Assembly: GCF_029844725.1 (NCBI RefSeq)
Contig: NZ_JAOCKJ010000005.1
Coordinates: 394,581 to 458,580, forward strand
Direction: 5' to 3'
DNA: 64,000 bases
Origin: Pantoea sp. GD03673
GTDB taxonomy: Bacteria; Pseudomonadota; Gammaproteobacteria; Enterobacterales; Enterobacteriaceae
Numbering within the stretch: the stretch's first letter is position 1; the number at the start of each line of letters is the position of its first letter. A model generated the notes under the pieces. That model was not told the origin of the DNA, did no database searches, and saw only the letters and a program-made list of their open reading frames with translations. Of this stretch, positions 11,615 to 21,490 are shown in pieces. The position numbers were made by a program, and so were the translations under genes.

Positions 11615-13969
11615 TCAAAAAAGCCCCAGTTGCCCGGTAATCAGTGTAGCAAAATCCCCATCCACAAAGGGCAAAATGCCCTCAGCGACCGGCTGAAGTT
11701 GCTTCGTCACGTAGTGGTCATAGTCCAGCGGCGTGCTGCGCGCCTCCAGTGGCTCCGGGCCTGCCGTGGCCATAACGTAACGAATACGGCCACCTTTCTG
11801 GTACTGCAATGGCCGGTTTAATTTACGATTCTGCTCATCGGCCAGCCTGGCGGCACGTACGTGCGGGGGCACGTTGCGTTCATATTCTATCAGCGGCCGC
11901 CGCAGACGCTTTTTGTAGACCAGCTGATCGTCGAGCTCTCCCGCCAGCAGCTGCGCGACGGTCGTACGAATGTAATCCTGCCAGGGCTCACGGTGAAAAA
12001 TTCGGTGGTAGAGCTGCTGCTGAAACTCTTTGGCCAGCGGCGTCCAGTCGGTTCGCACCGACTCAAGCCCCTTAAAGACCATACGCTCACCCTCTGCGTC
12101 ACGAATCAGACCGGCATAACGTTTTTTGCTGCCCTGTTCCGCGCCGCGAATGGTCGGCATCAGGAAGCGGCAAAAGTGGCTTTCATACTCCAGTTCCAGT
12201 GCGCTGGTCAGCCCCTGCGTCTGCTGCAGGTGGTCACGCCACCAGGCATTCACTTTCTGCGCCAGCTGACCGCCAATTGCAGCGGCCTGATCTTCACTGT
12301 GGGCGGACTTTAGCCAGACAAAGGTGGAGTCGGTGTCGCCATAGATGACGTCATAGCCTTCCGCCTCAATCAGCGCACGGGTCTGCTGCATGATGGCGTG
12401 ACCGCGCAGGGTAATCGAGGAGGCAAGCCGTGGATCAAAGAAGCGGCAGGCGCTGGTGCCCAGCACGCCGTAAAAGGCGTTCATGATGATCTTCAGCGCC
12501 TGTGACAGCGGCTGATTGTTCTGCCTTTTCGCCGCTTCACGCCCCAGCCAGATCTGCTCAACAATTGCAGGCAGACAATGGGTATGCCGCGAGAAGCGCG
12601 CTTCACGGAAACCTTCGACCGAATCGGCATCATCAGGATGGGCCAGCCCTTCAACCAGACCCACCGGGTCAATCAGAAAGGTGCGGATGATAGACGGGTA
12701 GAGGCTTTTGTAATCCAGTACCAGCACCGAGTCATAGAGACCGGGGCGCGAATCCATCACGTACCCGCCCGGACTCGCTTCCGGGGCCACATCGCCCATG
12801 TTCGGGGCGACAAAGCCAGCGCGATGCATCCGCGGAATATAGAGGTGACCAAAGGCCGCTACCGAACCGCCGTGGCGATCGACGGCCAGGCCATTCACCG
12901 CCGCACGTTCCAGCAGAAACGGCATAATCGCTGTCTTATGAAAAATGCGCGTCACGAGCTCGCAGTCTTTGAGGTTGTAGCGGGCCAGCGCCGGTTTATC
13001 GTTGGCGAAGCGCCAGTTGATCTCCTCCATGCGCTGCCAGGGATTATCGATCGCTTTCCCTTCACCCAGCAGCTGCTGTGACACCGACTCCAGGCTGAAC
13101 GACGGAAAATCCCAGAACGCCGATTTCAGTGCATCAATGCCATCAATGATTAACCGGCCGCTGGCCTGCGCGAAGAACACGCCGGGTTTGAAGCCATGTT
13201 CACGCCACTCAAGCGCGGTCTGCTGACGGCCAAGGCGAAGCGGAATCCCGTAGCGATCGGCATGTTTCTGCAATACCCGCAGGTCAAACTGCACCACGTT
13301 CCAGCCAATCAATACGTCCGGGTCATGCGCTGCAAACCACTGGTTCAGCGCCTCAAGCAGCTGCGGGCGGCTGTCGAAATAGATCAGCTCAAAATCCAGC
13401 GTGCTGGCATCGCCGTTGGGCGGGCCGAGCATGAAGACCTGACGCTGACCGCACCCCTCCAGCCCGATGCAGTAAAGCTCGCCATGCTGTGTGGTCTCAA
13501 TGTCGAGCGAGACCCATTTCAGCGGCGGGCGATAGTCAGGATGGGGCTTGAGCCGCGCATTCACCACGCTGTCGCCGCGCTGCTCGCCATCAAACCAGAC
13601 CGGCGCAGTAATAAACCGCTCCATCAGGTAGCGTTCCGGCGGGCGAATATCCGCCTCATAGACCGGAATACCCTGTTCGCGCAGCCGCTTTTCGATGCGC
13701 TGCAGCTGACGGTTCTGCGGGCAGTAGAGGCCAAAAACCGGGCGGCGGCGGAAATCTTTCAGCGCCAGCGACTGAATCCGAAACTGGCGCTCATCTTTGA
13801 GCAAATCGCGGACCTGCGCCTGAAATTCCTCGGGAATAAACGCAACGGACTCCTGCACCGGCAGCACCACGCGCTGCGCACCGGCGTCCGTCGCAAGCCA
13901 GAGGATAATTTCGGTGCCTTGTGGGCTGTCGCGCCAGTGGCGGGTGAGCAGAAAACCTGCGCGGGGCAT
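11615..13969 (-). CDS. polB: DNA polymerase II
   Basis: Family B DNA polymerase with 3'-5' proofreading, used in replication restart and lesion bypass; in E. coli it belongs to the SOS regulon. The 784 residues (E. coli 783) contain exonuclease motif I in SLDIETT at about 153-159, polymerase motif A DYKSLYPS at about 418-425 and motif C YGDTDS at about 545-550. The C-terminus ends QLGLF, a clamp-binding type tail also seen in E. coli. Upstream at 14025-14044 is a LexA-like box. In E. coli the ara operon is next to polB; here it is absent. Confidence 0.97.
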   Translation of the reverse strand: MPRAGFLLTRHWRDSPQGTEIILWLATDAGAQRVVLPVQESVAFIPEEFQAQVRDLLKDERQFRIQSLALKDFRRRPVFGLYCPQNRQLQRIEKRLREQGIPVYEADIRPPERYLMERFITAPVWFDGEQRGDSVVNARLKPHPDYRPPLKWVSLDIETTQHGELYCIGLEGCGQRQVFMLGPPNGDASTLDFELIYFDSRPQLLEALNQWFAAHDPDVLIGWNVVQFDLRVLQKHADRYGIPLRLGRQQTALEWREHGFKPGVFFAQASGRLIIDGIDALKSAFWDFPSFSLESVSQQLLGEGKAIDNPWQRMEEINWRFANDKPALARYNLKDCELVTRIFHKTAIMPFLLERAAVNGLAVDRHGGSVAAFGHLYIPRMHRAGFVAPNMGDVAPEASPGGYVMDSRPGLYDSVLVLDYKSLYPSIIRTFLIDPVGLVEGLAHPDDADSVEGFREARFSRHTHCLPAIVEQIWLGREAAKRQNNQPLSQALKIIMNAFYGVLGTSACRFFDPRLASSITLRGHAIMQQTRALIEAEGYDVIYGDTDSTFVWLKSAHSEDQAAAIGGQLAQKVNAWWRDHLQQTQGLTSALELEYESHFCRFLMPTIRGAEQGSKKRYAGLIRDAEGERMVFKGLESVRTDWTPLAKEFQQQLYHRIFHREPWQDYIRTTVAQLLAGELDDQLVYKKRLRRPLIEYERNVPPHVRAARLADEQNRKLNRPLQYQKGGRIRYVMATAGPEPLEARSTPLDYDHYVTKQLQPVAEGILPFVDGDFATLITGQLGLF

Positions 13970-14024
13970 ATTCAGATGTTCTCCGGACTCAGCATTTCAG
14001 GGGTGATAAAACGGCTTAAGTATA

Positions 14025-14044
14025 TCATGGATATTTATACAGTT
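14025..14044 (-). promoter_or_regulatory. Candidate LexA (SOS) box upstream of polB
   Basis: On the minus strand the site reads AACTGTATAAATATCCATGA, 56 bases upstream of the polB start. The LexA consensus is TACTGT-(AT-rich)-ACAGTA, with CTG and CAG separated by ten bases. Here the left half CTGTATA is intact and the right half has CAT instead of CAG at the right spacing. E. coli polB (dinA) is SOS-regulated, which supports the call, but the half-site mismatch lowers confidence. Confidence 0.5.
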
Positions 14045-14144
14045 CCCGCCGCTGAGTTTTGTCAACATTGTCCTACAATTCTTGCCTTGACGCTGTGTGG
14101 CTGGCTCTGGACAATCCAGCCTTCTGCTTTTACTAAGGACGACT

Positions 14145-14909
14145 ATGGAAGCCTGGATTCAACAACTGATTACGCAGTCCCTGGAATGGGCGCTGTTTGC
14201 CGTTGCGCTGGTGACGTTTCTGGAGTCGCTGGCGCTGGTCGGGCTGTTGCTGCCAGGTACGGTAATGATGGCCAGTCTGGGCGCGCTGGTCGGCAGTGGC
14301 GAGCTTGGCCTTTACCCTGCCTGGGCGGCGGGCTTTGCGGGCTGCCTGATTGGTGACTGGGTCTCCTATGGCATCGGCTGGAAATTCCAGGGGCCGCTGC
14401 ATCGCTGGAAGTATCTGCAAAAGTACAAAGGCCTGCTGGATAAAACCGAGCACGCCCTGCATCAGCACAGCATGTTTACGATTCTGGTCGGGCGCTTTGT
14501 TGGCCCCACGCGTCCGCTGATCCCGCTGGCGGCCGGTATGCTGGAGCTGCCGGTGCGTAAATTCCTGCCGCCGAACATTATTGGCTGCCTTCTCTGGCCA
14601 CCGCTTTATCTGCTGCCTGGTATTCTGGCGGGTGTGGCGATCGATGTACCCAAAGCCGCGCAGGGCGGCAGCTTTAAATGGCTGTTACTCGGCGCAGCCC
14701 TGCTGATCTGGCTGGGGGGCTGGTTATGCTGGCGCTGGTGGCGTCGCGGCAAGAGCCGCGACTGGGCTAGCGCCTGGCTGCCACCTGAGCGTTTACGCTG
14801 GGCAGGGCCGCTGGGGCTGGTGATTGCCGTCGCAGCCTTTACTGCTATTCAGTTCCATCCGATGATGCCGGTTTTCCGTCATCTGCTGTGGCAGGTTTTC
14901 TTCGCCTGA
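14145..14909 (+). CDS. yabI: DedA-family inner-membrane protein (YabI)
   Basis: Polytopic membrane protein of the DedA/VTT superfamily, whose members are implicated in lipid translocation, including undecaprenyl-phosphate recycling, and in membrane energetics; the substrate of this member is unknown. I use ATG 14145, which follows TAAGGACGACT and yields 254 residues, the E. coli YabI length. Family motifs include FLESLALVGLLLPG at about residues 22-35, with the conserved Glu, and GRFVGPTRPLIPLAAG at about 117-132, with the conserved arginines. The C-terminus has two more membrane spans separated by a basic WRRGK loop. It converges on thiQ with only 5 bases between stop codons. Confidence 0.93.
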   Translation: MEAWIQQLITQSLEWALFAVALVTFLESLALVGLLLPGTVMMASLGALVGSGELGLYPAWAAGFAGCLIGDWVSYGIGWKFQGPLHRWKYLQKYKGLLDKTEHALHQHSMFTILVGRFVGPTRPLIPLAAGMLELPVRKFLPPNIIGCLLWPPLYLLPGILAGVAIDVPKAAQGGSFKWLLLGAALLIWLGGWLCWRWWRRGKSRDWASAWLPPERLRWAGPLGLVIAVAAFTAIQFHPMMPVFRHLLWQVFFA

Positions 14910-14914
14910 ACCGC

Positions 14915-15616
14915 TTAACGACGCGGGATGCCGAGCACGTCGGCCTCCCGCGTGTCGCCCGACAGCAGTTGTCGGGTCTCACCGTCCCAGTAAACCCGAC
15001 CCTCCACAATCACCACGCTGCGCGGCGCAATCTGCCGGGCATCTTCCAGACTGTGCGACACCATCAGCAGCGTGATGCTGCGCGCTTCACACACCGAACG
15101 CACCAGTTGCAGCATTTCACCACGCAGCGCGGGATCCAGCGCAGAAAAAGGCTCATCCAGCAGCAGCACCGGACGGTCACGTAACAGGCAGCGTGCCAGC
15201 GCCACGCGCTGTCGCTGTCCGCCCGACAGCTCGCCCGGCAGACGGGTAAGCAGCTCGCCTAATCCCACCTGTCCGGCCAGTTCAGCCAGCTGCTGACGCT
15301 GTGAGGCGCTGAGTTTTAATCCCGGATGCAGCCCCAGCGCCATGTTCTGCTGCACACTGAGGTGTGGAAACAGGTTGTTCTCCTGAAACAGCATGGAAAC
15401 CGGGCGTCTGGCTGGCACGCTGTGGGTGTGATCCTGACCATCAATCATCAGGCTGCCATGATTCACCGGCAGGAAGCCCGCGATCAGGCTGAGCAGAGTG
15501 CTTTTACCGGCCCCGCTGGGGCCGAGAATCGCGATGCGCTCGCCGCGTGCGGCATTGAGGCTGAAGCGCATCGGCAGATGCTGATAAAGGTAAGTGAGGT
15601 TATCAAGTGTCAGCAT
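14915..15616 (-). CDS. thiQ: Thiamine/TPP ABC transporter ATP-binding protein
   Basis: ATPase subunit of the ThiBPQ importer for thiamine, thiamine phosphate and thiamine pyrophosphate. The 233-residue protein has Walker [10 protein letters not shown] at about 33-41, the ABC signature [13 protein letters not shown] at about 128-140, Walker [14 protein letters not shown] at about 148-160 and the switch histidine in MVSHSLEDA. It is the last gene of thiBPQ and overlaps thiP by 14 bases, so it is translationally coupled and controlled by the TPP riboswitch at 18234-18320. Confidence 0.96.
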   Translation of the reverse strand: MLTLDNLTYLYQHLPMRFSLNAARGERIAILGPSGAGKSTLLSLIAGFLPVNHGSLMIDGQDHTHSVPARRPVSMLFQENNLFPHLSVQQNMALGLHPGLKLSASQRQQLAELAGQVGLGELLTRLPGELSGGQRQRVALARCLLRDRPVLLLDEPFSALDPALRGEMLQLVRSVCEARSITLLMVSHSLEDARQIAPRSVVIVEGRVYWDGETRQLLSGDTREADVLGIPRR

Positions 15617-17210
15617 GGCGGCCCGGTAATTTTTCCATTAGCGTGAACAGCAGTAAGCAGAGCAGCAGCAGCAGCAGGGCCGTGACCGCGCCATCTGCGC
15701 CGCGATAGGCCCCAATCTGCTGATAGAGGTAGAACGGCAGCGTGCGGAAGTCGGCACTGCCAAACAGCGCCACCACGCCGAAATCGCCAATCGACAGCAC
15801 GCAGGCAAACGCCAGTGCCTGGGAGAGCGGACGTTTCAGCGCCCGCAGTTCGATCAGCCGCAGCCGGTTCCAGCCGTGGATACCCAGTGAATCGCAGAGT
15901 CTGCCGTAACGCGCCGCAACATCCCGCATCGGGTTTTCCAGCACCTTCAGCGCATAGGGAATGGCGATCAGCGCATTGGTAAAGATCACCAGCCCCTCAG
16001 CCGACTCGGGCAGGCCGATGGTGGCGTTGAACAGCAGGAAAAAGCCGGTGGCCAGCACAATGCCCGGCATCGCCAGAATCAGCATCCCGCTGGTGTCGAT
16101 TAACTGCGCTGCTGCGGGACGCTGACGCAGACGCAGCTCGCGACTGCTCCACAGCAGCATCATGGTCAGCACTACGCAGAGCAGACCGGCACCGGTGGCG
16201 ATGCGCAGTGAGGTCAGGGTGGCCTGCCAGAGTGCAGGCTGCGTCAGCGCACCGCGCAATCCGCCGTGCAGACCCTCGACGATCACTGCCGCCAGCGGAG
16301 GCAGCAACAGGAGCAGCGCCAGCCCGATCAGCAGCGCATCCATCAGCTGTGCTGTCCGGGAATCCTGCGGATCGCGCCAGCCGTTCAGCTGGCTGTGTCC
16401 GGCGGGAATCGCCTTGCTGAAGCGCTGGCTGAGCAGCACCAGCGTCAGGCAGCAGCCAAGCTGGATGAGCGCCAGCAGCGCCGCCCGTCCGGGATCGTAG
16501 TCGTAACTCAGCGCCTGAAATATCGCCAGCTCAATGGTGGTGGCCTGCGGACCGCCGCCCAGTGACAGCACGGTAGCAAAGCTGGCGAAACAGAGCATAA
16601 AGATCAATGCACCGGTCGGCAGCAGCTGACGCCGCAGCCACGGCCACTCCAGCAGGCGAAAATGATGCCAGCCGCGCAGATCGAGCTGTGCGGCCAGCTG
16701 ACGCTGCTCAGCCGGAATGCTTTCCAGCGCCTGCAGCATCAGGCGGGTAGCCAGCGGCAGGTTAAAGAAGACGTGCGCCAGCAGAATGCCTGACAGACCA
16801 TAGGGGGAGAAGTGATAACCGATCCCTGCCAGCTGACACAGCTGCGCCAGCCAGCCGACGCGCCCATAGACGGTCAGCAGACCAAACACCGCGACCAGCA
16901 CCGGCAGCACCAGCGTCATGGCGCACAGGCGCAGCAGCAGCAGGCGGCCGGGGAAACGGCGTCGATAGAGCGCCCGTGCCAGCGGAACTGCGGGCAACAG
17001 CGACAGCAGGGCAGAGAGCAGCGCCTGACCGAAAGAGAACGCGATCACATGGTGCAGGTAGTCATCCTGCAGCACGCCGTGTACGTCACTGTCCGGCGCG
17101 GCGCTCCAGAGCGCGCCGAAGGCCAGAAACGCCACGCTGGTCAACAACACCGTGGCGAGCGAACCGGGGATGAGCCAGCGCGGCATCAGCGGCTGACGGC
17201 GCGTTGCCAT
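15603..17210 (-). CDS. thiP: Thiamine/TPP ABC transporter permease
   Basis: The 535-residue permease (E. coli 536) consists of two fused homologous membrane halves, each with about six spans. Each half carries an EAA-type loop that contacts ThiQ; the second is clear at about residues 415-450, in the region around [19 protein letters not shown]. Because both halves are fused, one polypeptide forms the whole channel. The N-terminus [12 protein letters not shown] matches the E. coli protein, which supports the start. It overlaps thiB by 25 bases and thiQ by 14 bases. Confidence 0.96.
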   Translation of the reverse strand: MATRRQPLMPRWLIPGSLATVLLTSVAFLAFGALWSAAPDSDVHGVLQDDYLHHVIAFSFGQALLSALLSLLPAVPLARALYRRRFPGRLLLLRLCAMTLVLPVLVAVFGLLTVYGRVGWLAQLCQLAGIGYHFSPYGLSGILLAHVFFNLPLATRLMLQALESIPAEQRQLAAQLDLRGWHHFRLLEWPWLRRQLLPTGALIFMLCFASFATVLSLGGGPQATTIELAIFQALSYDYDPGRAALLALIQLGCCLTLVLLSQRFSKAIPAGHSQLNGWRDPQDSRTAQLMDALLIGLALLLLLPPLAAVIVEGLHGGLRGALTQPALWQATLTSLRIATGAGLLCVVLTMMLLWSSRELRLRQRPAAAQLIDTSGMLILAMPGIVLATGFFLLFNATIGLPESAEGLVIFTNALIAIPYALKVLENPMRDVAARYGRLCDSLGIHGWNRLRLIELRALKRPLSQALAFACVLSIGDFGVVALFGSADFRTLPFYLYQQIGAYRGADGAVTALLLLLLCLLLFTLMEKLPGRHADT

Positions 17211-18172
17211 TGGCTAATCCAGCCTGAACGCTGGCTGGCAACTTCTTCCGGCGAAAATTGCAGGGCGGTAGCGGGCACGTTCAGCGTACCGAAGCCAGCT
17301 GGCAGCGGCGTGTCAATCACCGGGTACATCCAGTTACCGGTCGGGATCGTGCGCTGGAAGTCGGGCGAAACCATAAACTGCATGAACTGCTGTGCCAGCG
17401 CGGGTTGTTTGCTGCTGGCGAGCTGCGCGGCAACTTCAACCTGCAGATAGTGTCCTTCGGCAAATGGCGCGGCGGCGTAGTTCTCTTTTTTCTCTTCGAT
17501 GATGTGGTAAGCCGGTGACGTGGTGTAGCTCAGCACCAGATCGCCTTCACCCTTGAGGAACAGACCATAAGCTTCACTCCAGCCTTTGGTCACCGTCACG
17601 GTTTTCTGCGCCAGCTTCTGCCACGTCTGCGGTGCCTGATCGCCATAGACTTTCTGCATCCACAGCAGCAGACCTAAGCCAGGTGTGCTGGTGCGGGGAT
17701 CTTCGTAGATCACCCGCCACTTCTCCGGGCTGTCTATCAGCTCCTTCAGGCTTTTTGGCGGATTTTTCAGTCGGGTTTTGTCATAGACAAAGGCGAAGTA
17801 GCCATAATCAAAGGGCACGAAGGCGGTATTTTGCCAGCCGCCGGGCACGGTGAGTTTTGAGGTATCAACCTGACTTTTGGCAAACAGGCCGGTTTTCTGC
17901 GCCGCCTGCACCAGATTATTATCCAGCCCCAGCACCAGGTCGGCTTTGCTGTTTTTACCTTCCATGCGGACGCGGTTCAGCAGCGACACGCCATCTTCCA
18001 GCGTGACAAATTTCAGCTCGCAGTTGCACTGTGCTTCAAAGGCTTTTTTAACCGCCGGACCAGGGCCCCAGTCAGCGGAGAAGGAGTCGTAGGTGTAGAC
18101 CGTGAGAACCGGTCTGGCCGCCAGAACGGGGGCGGAGAGTAACAGCAGCACCGGCAGAACTTTGTTTAACAC
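17186..18172 (-). CDS. thiB: Thiamine/TPP periplasmic binding protein
   Basis: Soluble periplasmic receptor delivering thiamine and its phosphates to ThiPQ. I choose a GTG start at 18172, because it follows AAGGAG by 6 to 7 bases and gives 328 residues (E. coli 327). The resulting signal peptide MLNKVLPVLLLLSAPVLA is cleaved before ARPVLTVYTY. The longer open frame to 18235 would spoil this. Family motifs include TYDSFSADWGPGPAVKKAF and a C-terminal [11 protein letters not shown]. It is the first gene of thiBPQ, with the riboswitch in its leader. Confidence 0.95.
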   Translation of the reverse strand: MLNKVLPVLLLLSAPVLAARPVLTVYTYDSFSADWGPGPAVKKAFEAQCNCELKFVTLEDGVSLLNRVRMEGKNSKADLVLGLDNNLVQAAQKTGLFAKSQVDTSKLTVPGGWQNTAFVPFDYGYFAFVYDKTRLKNPPKSLKELIDSPEKWRVIYEDPRTSTPGLGLLLWMQKVYGDQAPQTWQKLAQKTVTVTKGWSEAYGLFLKGEGDLVLSYTTSPAYHIIEEKKENYAAAPFAEGHYLQVEVAAQLASSKQPALAQQFMQFMVSPDFQRTIPTGNWMYPVIDTPLPAGFGTLNVPATALQFSPEEVASQRSGWISQWQRAVSR

Positions 18173-18233
18173 TTTGCGCTCCTTCAGGAGAATAGGGGAT
18201 GAGTCGCAAAGGATCTGAGCACAGAGGCCTCTC

Positions 18234-18320
18234 AAATCCCTACGTCGGTATTAACCGAATCAGGTTCGACGGGTCTCTCTCAGCGGCTTGCTGTTGGCAG
18301 GCCGCACCCCGTTGAGAACG
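18234..18320 (-). ncRNA. TPP riboswitch (THI element) in the thiBPQ leader
   Basis: Read on the minus strand, this leader has the conserved TPP-aptamer blocks in order: ACGGGGTGC, then GCTGAGAGA, ACCCG, GAACCTGAT, GGTTAATACC and CGTAGGGA. The pyrimidine-sensor CTGAGA and the pyrophosphate-sensor elements are both intact. It ends about 62 bases upstream of the thiB GTG start. TPP binding is expected to lower thiBPQ expression, as in E. coli; whether it acts on translation or transcription is not clear from the sequence. Confidence 0.95.
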
Positions 18321-18356
18321 TCACATTCTAGTCATTTCATCGCCGGGGCGAAAGCG

Positions 18357-20018
18357 TCACAGCGCCGGTGGTGCAAACCAGGCGGATTTAAAATCAAACC
18401 AGCCCAGCGTATTCATCCGAACGCCGCGCATGCTGCGCTGTCCTTCAAGCAGCAGCCAGTGGTGAAACAGCGGATGCAGACCCGCCTCGTCGACCAGTTG
18501 TTTGCTCCATTCGGCCAGCGGCAGCGTTTTCTCACGCCAGCGGGCAGCATCGCCGTGCCAGTCTATCGGCAGACAGTGATGCAGCAGCGGGATCTCGTAA
18601 AGCTGCGCGAACAGCGAATAATTCAGCGGCAGGGTAAAGTTCACGCTGCCGAGCCAGATATCACTCTCCGCCTCGCCCTGATACCAGCTTTCGTAGCTGA
18701 TCTCGCGCGTCTCCAGCGTGACGCCATGCTGTGCCAGCAGCGGACGCAGCGCATTGGCGATGCCCTCATGCTCAACGTGCTGACTGTACCAGGTCAGCGT
18801 CAGATGAGTTAAGCCGGGCGGTTTTTCTACTGGCGTCAGGTCCCGGCGGTGATGCCAGCGCGGCAGCAGACCGTAAGCCGGGAACCAGTAGCGCTGATAG
18901 CCGACACCGGCGTGATTGAGCAGGGCGATGGGGTTAAACAGATAGCTGACCCAGCGCCGAACCGCCTCGTTGCGCCCCTGCTCTGAGCGCTGGTCGAACA
19001 GCAGGTAGTAGCAGCCCTCTTCAAGGCGGCTCTCCTCCTTAACTTCATCGGCACCGTCGCCCTGCAGACGGACACCGGCATAGACCAGCTCATCGCTGAT
19101 GTCGGGCAGGACCCAGATAGAGACATCATCAATCAGGGCGCGAAACCCGAAGTAGTCATCAAACGCTTCGATTTTGAGCTGGCTCTGCTCATTGCGGATC
19201 ACCCGATAAGGACCGGTGCCGACCGGCTGGCGGGCGAAGTCGCGCAGCGTCGGCCATTCACGCGGCAGGATCATCGCACTGACGCTGCCCAGCAGCCAGG
19301 GCAAGCCTTCGTCAGGCTGGCTTAAGTGGATATCCAGCGTCCAGGGTGCGGGCGAGTCGATTTGCGCAATATGGGAAAAGAGCGCATGGGAACGCTGACG
19401 CTCCAGCGTGGCGAGCACATCTTCCATCTCCAGTTCTCTGCCGTGATGGAAGCGAATCGCCGGACGCAGAAAGAAGCGCCAGTGAAACGGGGAGGTCCGC
19501 TGCCAGTGGTGGGCAATATCGGGCTCGATTTCCCCGTTTTCCTCATTTATTCGCGTCAGGCCATTAAAGATCTGGCGGGCAATATGGGTTTCAGAACGCC
19601 GCAGCGGCGAACCGGGCAGCAGGTTGAGCAGCGGACGATAGTAGAGCACCCGCAGGATATGCTTGCCCTGCCGGAAACTGCGCCCCAGGTGCGCTCCAAT
19701 CATCTGCCGCACCTGATTTTTATCCCCCACCAGCTGCACCAGTTGATCGATGCGATCCTGCGCCAGCAAATCCTCGGCACGCTGCTGCTGCAAGGCCAGG
19801 CCGGTGTAGCAGAAGGTGAGTTGCGAACGCTTGCTGCGTCCCGCTTCAGCCTGCCAGACCAGCCAGCCTGCGGCCTGCATCCGGTTAAGCAGATTGCGCA
19901 TATGGCGGCGCGAGCAGTGCAGCAGATCGGCCAGTTCGCTGAGCGTAATCTCCTGCGTCTGGCCCTGACAGCTCTGCCACAGCCGGATGAACTGCTGCTT
20001 CAGACGTGATGAGGACAT
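18357..20018 (-). CDS. sgrR: Transcriptional activator of SgrS, sugar-phosphate stress regulator
   Basis: SgrR activates the small RNA SgrS when phosphosugars such as glucose-6-phosphate accumulate. I use ATG 20018 ([10 protein letters not shown]), giving 553 residues against 551 in E. coli; the frame runs on to 20105 without resemblance to the family. The N-terminal winged helix-turn-helix covers about residues 1-115, with [14 protein letters not shown] as the likely recognition region. A solute-binding-protein-like domain (SBP_bac_5 type) follows at about 160-460. The C-terminus [17 protein letters not shown] is strongly conserved. It is divergent from sgrS and setA. Confidence 0.95.
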   Translation of the reverse strand: MSSSRLKQQFIRLWQSCQGQTQEITLSELADLLHCSRRHMRNLLNRMQAAGWLVWQAEAGRSKRSQLTFCYTGLALQQQRAEDLLAQDRIDQLVQLVGDKNQVRQMIGAHLGRSFRQGKHILRVLYYRPLLNLLPGSPLRRSETHIARQIFNGLTRINEENGEIEPDIAHHWQRTSPFHWRFFLRPAIRFHHGRELEMEDVLATLERQRSHALFSHIAQIDSPAPWTLDIHLSQPDEGLPWLLGSVSAMILPREWPTLRDFARQPVGTGPYRVIRNEQSQLKIEAFDDYFGFRALIDDVSIWVLPDISDELVYAGVRLQGDGADEVKEESRLEEGCYYLLFDQRSEQGRNEAVRRWVSYLFNPIALLNHAGVGYQRYWFPAYGLLPRWHHRRDLTPVEKPPGLTHLTLTWYSQHVEHEGIANALRPLLAQHGVTLETREISYESWYQGEAESDIWLGSVNFTLPLNYSLFAQLYEIPLLHHCLPIDWHGDAARWREKTLPLAEWSKQLVDEAGLHPLFHHWLLLEGQRSMRGVRMNTLGWFDFKSAWFAPPAL

Positions 20019-20096
20019 AAAAGAGGAACTCCCTGTGAAAAGCGCTCTGTTTTTTCTGCCCCATTTTAAGAGCAAACTTTGCGCTATGGGAAGAGC

Positions 20097-20208
20097 GGGA
20101 GGCATTCAGCAGTGAATGGCGTTCGACCCTCACTGTGCTGTTCAGCAGAGTGTTTTTCTGAGTAGGGTGCATTTACACCGCCAGCAGAGGATCTCTGCTG
20201 GCTTTTTT
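20097..20208 (+). ncRNA. sgrS: SgrS small RNA, compact form
   Basis: It lies between divergent sgrR and setA, as in E. coli. The 3' half is recognisable. CTGAGTAGGGTG at 20158-20169 matches the SgrS seed that pairs with the ptsG ribosome-binding region (E. coli ptsG has CACCCATACTCAG). An intrinsic terminator follows, with a 9-bp stem GCCAGCAGA/TCTGCTGGC (20180-20188 and 20194-20202) and then six T. The 5' end is an estimate: a weak TATGGG at 20085-20090 could be the -10. That makes an RNA of roughly 110 bases, about half the E. coli length, and no sgrT-like frame is present. Confidence 0.8.
20180..20208 (+). terminator. Intrinsic terminator of SgrS
   Basis: Stem GCCAGCAGA (20180-20188) pairs with TCTGCTGGC (20194-20202) around a 5-base loop, followed by TTTTTT at 20203-20208. 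In E. coli the Hfq-binding 3' poly-U of SgrS is essential for its function, and the same arrangement is kept here. Confidence 0.9.
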
Positions 20209-20271
20209 CATGTTGCGCGTTATCGTCTACCCTTCTTTTTCCCCTCTGTTTGTTCTGTAAGGGATTTCGGT

Positions 20272-21450
20272 ATGAAATCGCTGTTAACGCGGCAGCGCCG
20301 CATCAATCCGGTTTACCTCGCTTTTATGGTCGCCTCGTTCATGCTGGGCATCGCGGGCGCACTGCAGGCACCCACACTCAGCCTGTTTCTGACGCGTGAG
20401 GTGCAGGCACGGCCCTTCTGGGTGGGGCTGTTTTTCACCATCAATGCCGTGGCCGGTATCGTGGTGAGTATGCTGGTGGCAAAGCGCTCAGACAGCGTTG
20501 GTGACCGTCGGCATATCATCCTCTTATGCTGCCTGATGGCGCTGATCAATGCGCTGTTATTTGCCTTTACCCGTCACTACCTGACGCTACTCACACTGGG
20601 TGTGCTGCTGTCGGCGCTGGCCAGCGTCTCAATGCCTCAACTTTTTGCACTGGCGCGGGAATATGCCGATCAGTCGGCGCGTGAAGCGGTCATGTTCAGT
20701 TCGGTGATGCGTGCGCAGCTTTCGCTGGCGTGGGTGATCGGGCCGCCGCTCTCTTTTGCGCTGGCGCTGAACTACGGCTTTGTCACGCTGTTCATGGTGG
20801 CTGCCGCGCTGTTTCTGATCTGCATTCTGCTGGTCTGGTTCACCCTGCCATCGGTGCCGCGTACGCAGCCGCTGGTGCAAAGCGGCGGGCTGCCGATCAG
20901 TGGCTGGCGCGATCGGGATGTGCGATTGCTGTTCATCGCGTCGGTCGTGATGTGGACCTGCAACACCATGTATATCATTGATATGCCGCTTTATATCAGC
21001 ACCACGCTGGGGCTGCCCGAGAAGCTGGCCGGTCTGCTGATGGGGACCGCCGCCGGGCTGGAGATCCCGGTGATGCTGCTGGCCGGTCATTACGCCCGTC
21101 GCATCGGTAAGCGCCGGTTAATGCTGGTAGCGGTTGCGGCGGGCGTTCTGTTTTATCTGGGGCTGGTGCTATTCAACTCCCGCACCTCGCTGATGGTATT
21201 ACAGCTCTTTAACGCGGTGTTTGTCGGGATTATTGCGGGTATCGGAATGTTGTGGTTTCAGGATCTTATGCCGGGCCGGCCCGGCGCGGCAACCACCCTG
21301 TTCACGAATTCCATCTCGACCGGCATGATTCTGGCGGGGGTGATTCAGGGCACGCTGAGTGAGCGGCTGGGGCATGAGGCGGTTTACTGGCTGGCATTCG
21401 GGCTGGCGATTGTGGCGCTGGTGATGTCAGCGCGGGTGCGCGACGTATAA
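20272..21450 (+). CDS. setA: Sugar efflux transporter SetA
   Basis: Major facilitator superfamily exporter of glucose, lactose and related sugars. In E. coli it is co-transcribed with sgrS and helps relieve sugar-phosphate stress. I choose ATG 20272, preceded by TAAGGG, giving 392 residues, the E. coli length. The frame is open 52 codons further upstream to 20116, but that would cross SgrS and its terminator. About twelve membrane spans are predicted. Conserved loops include LVAKRSDSVGDRRH after span 2 and GMLWFQDLMPGR near span 10. It converges on leuD. Confidence 0.94.
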   Translation: MKSLLTRQRRINPVYLAFMVASFMLGIAGALQAPTLSLFLTREVQARPFWVGLFFTINAVAGIVVSMLVAKRSDSVGDRRHIILLCCLMALINALLFAFTRHYLTLLTLGVLLSALASVSMPQLFALAREYADQSAREAVMFSSVMRAQLSLAWVIGPPLSFALALNYGFVTLFMVAAALFLICILLVWFTLPSVPRTQPLVQSGGLPISGWRDRDVRLLFIASVVMWTCNTMYIIDMPLYISTTLGLPEKLAGLLMGTAAGLEIPVMLLAGHYARRIGKRRLMLVAVAAGVLFYLGLVLFNSRTSLMVLQLFNAVFVGIIAGIGMLWFQDLMPGRPGAATTLFTNSISTGMILAGVIQGTLSERLGHEAVYWLAFGLAIVALVMSARVRDV

Positions 21451-21456
21451 AAGAGA

Positions 21457-21480
21457 AGGGCGACCGGATGGTCGCCCTGC
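21457..21480. terminator. Bidirectional hairpin between setA and leuD
   Basis: AGGGCGACC (21457-21465) pairs perfectly with GGTCGCCCT (21470-21478) around GGAT. The plus strand continues GCTTTAA and the minus strand continues TCTCTTTTAT. It can therefore serve both convergent genes, more convincingly the leu operon. Confidence 0.75.
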
Positions 21481-21490
21481 TTTAACTCAA

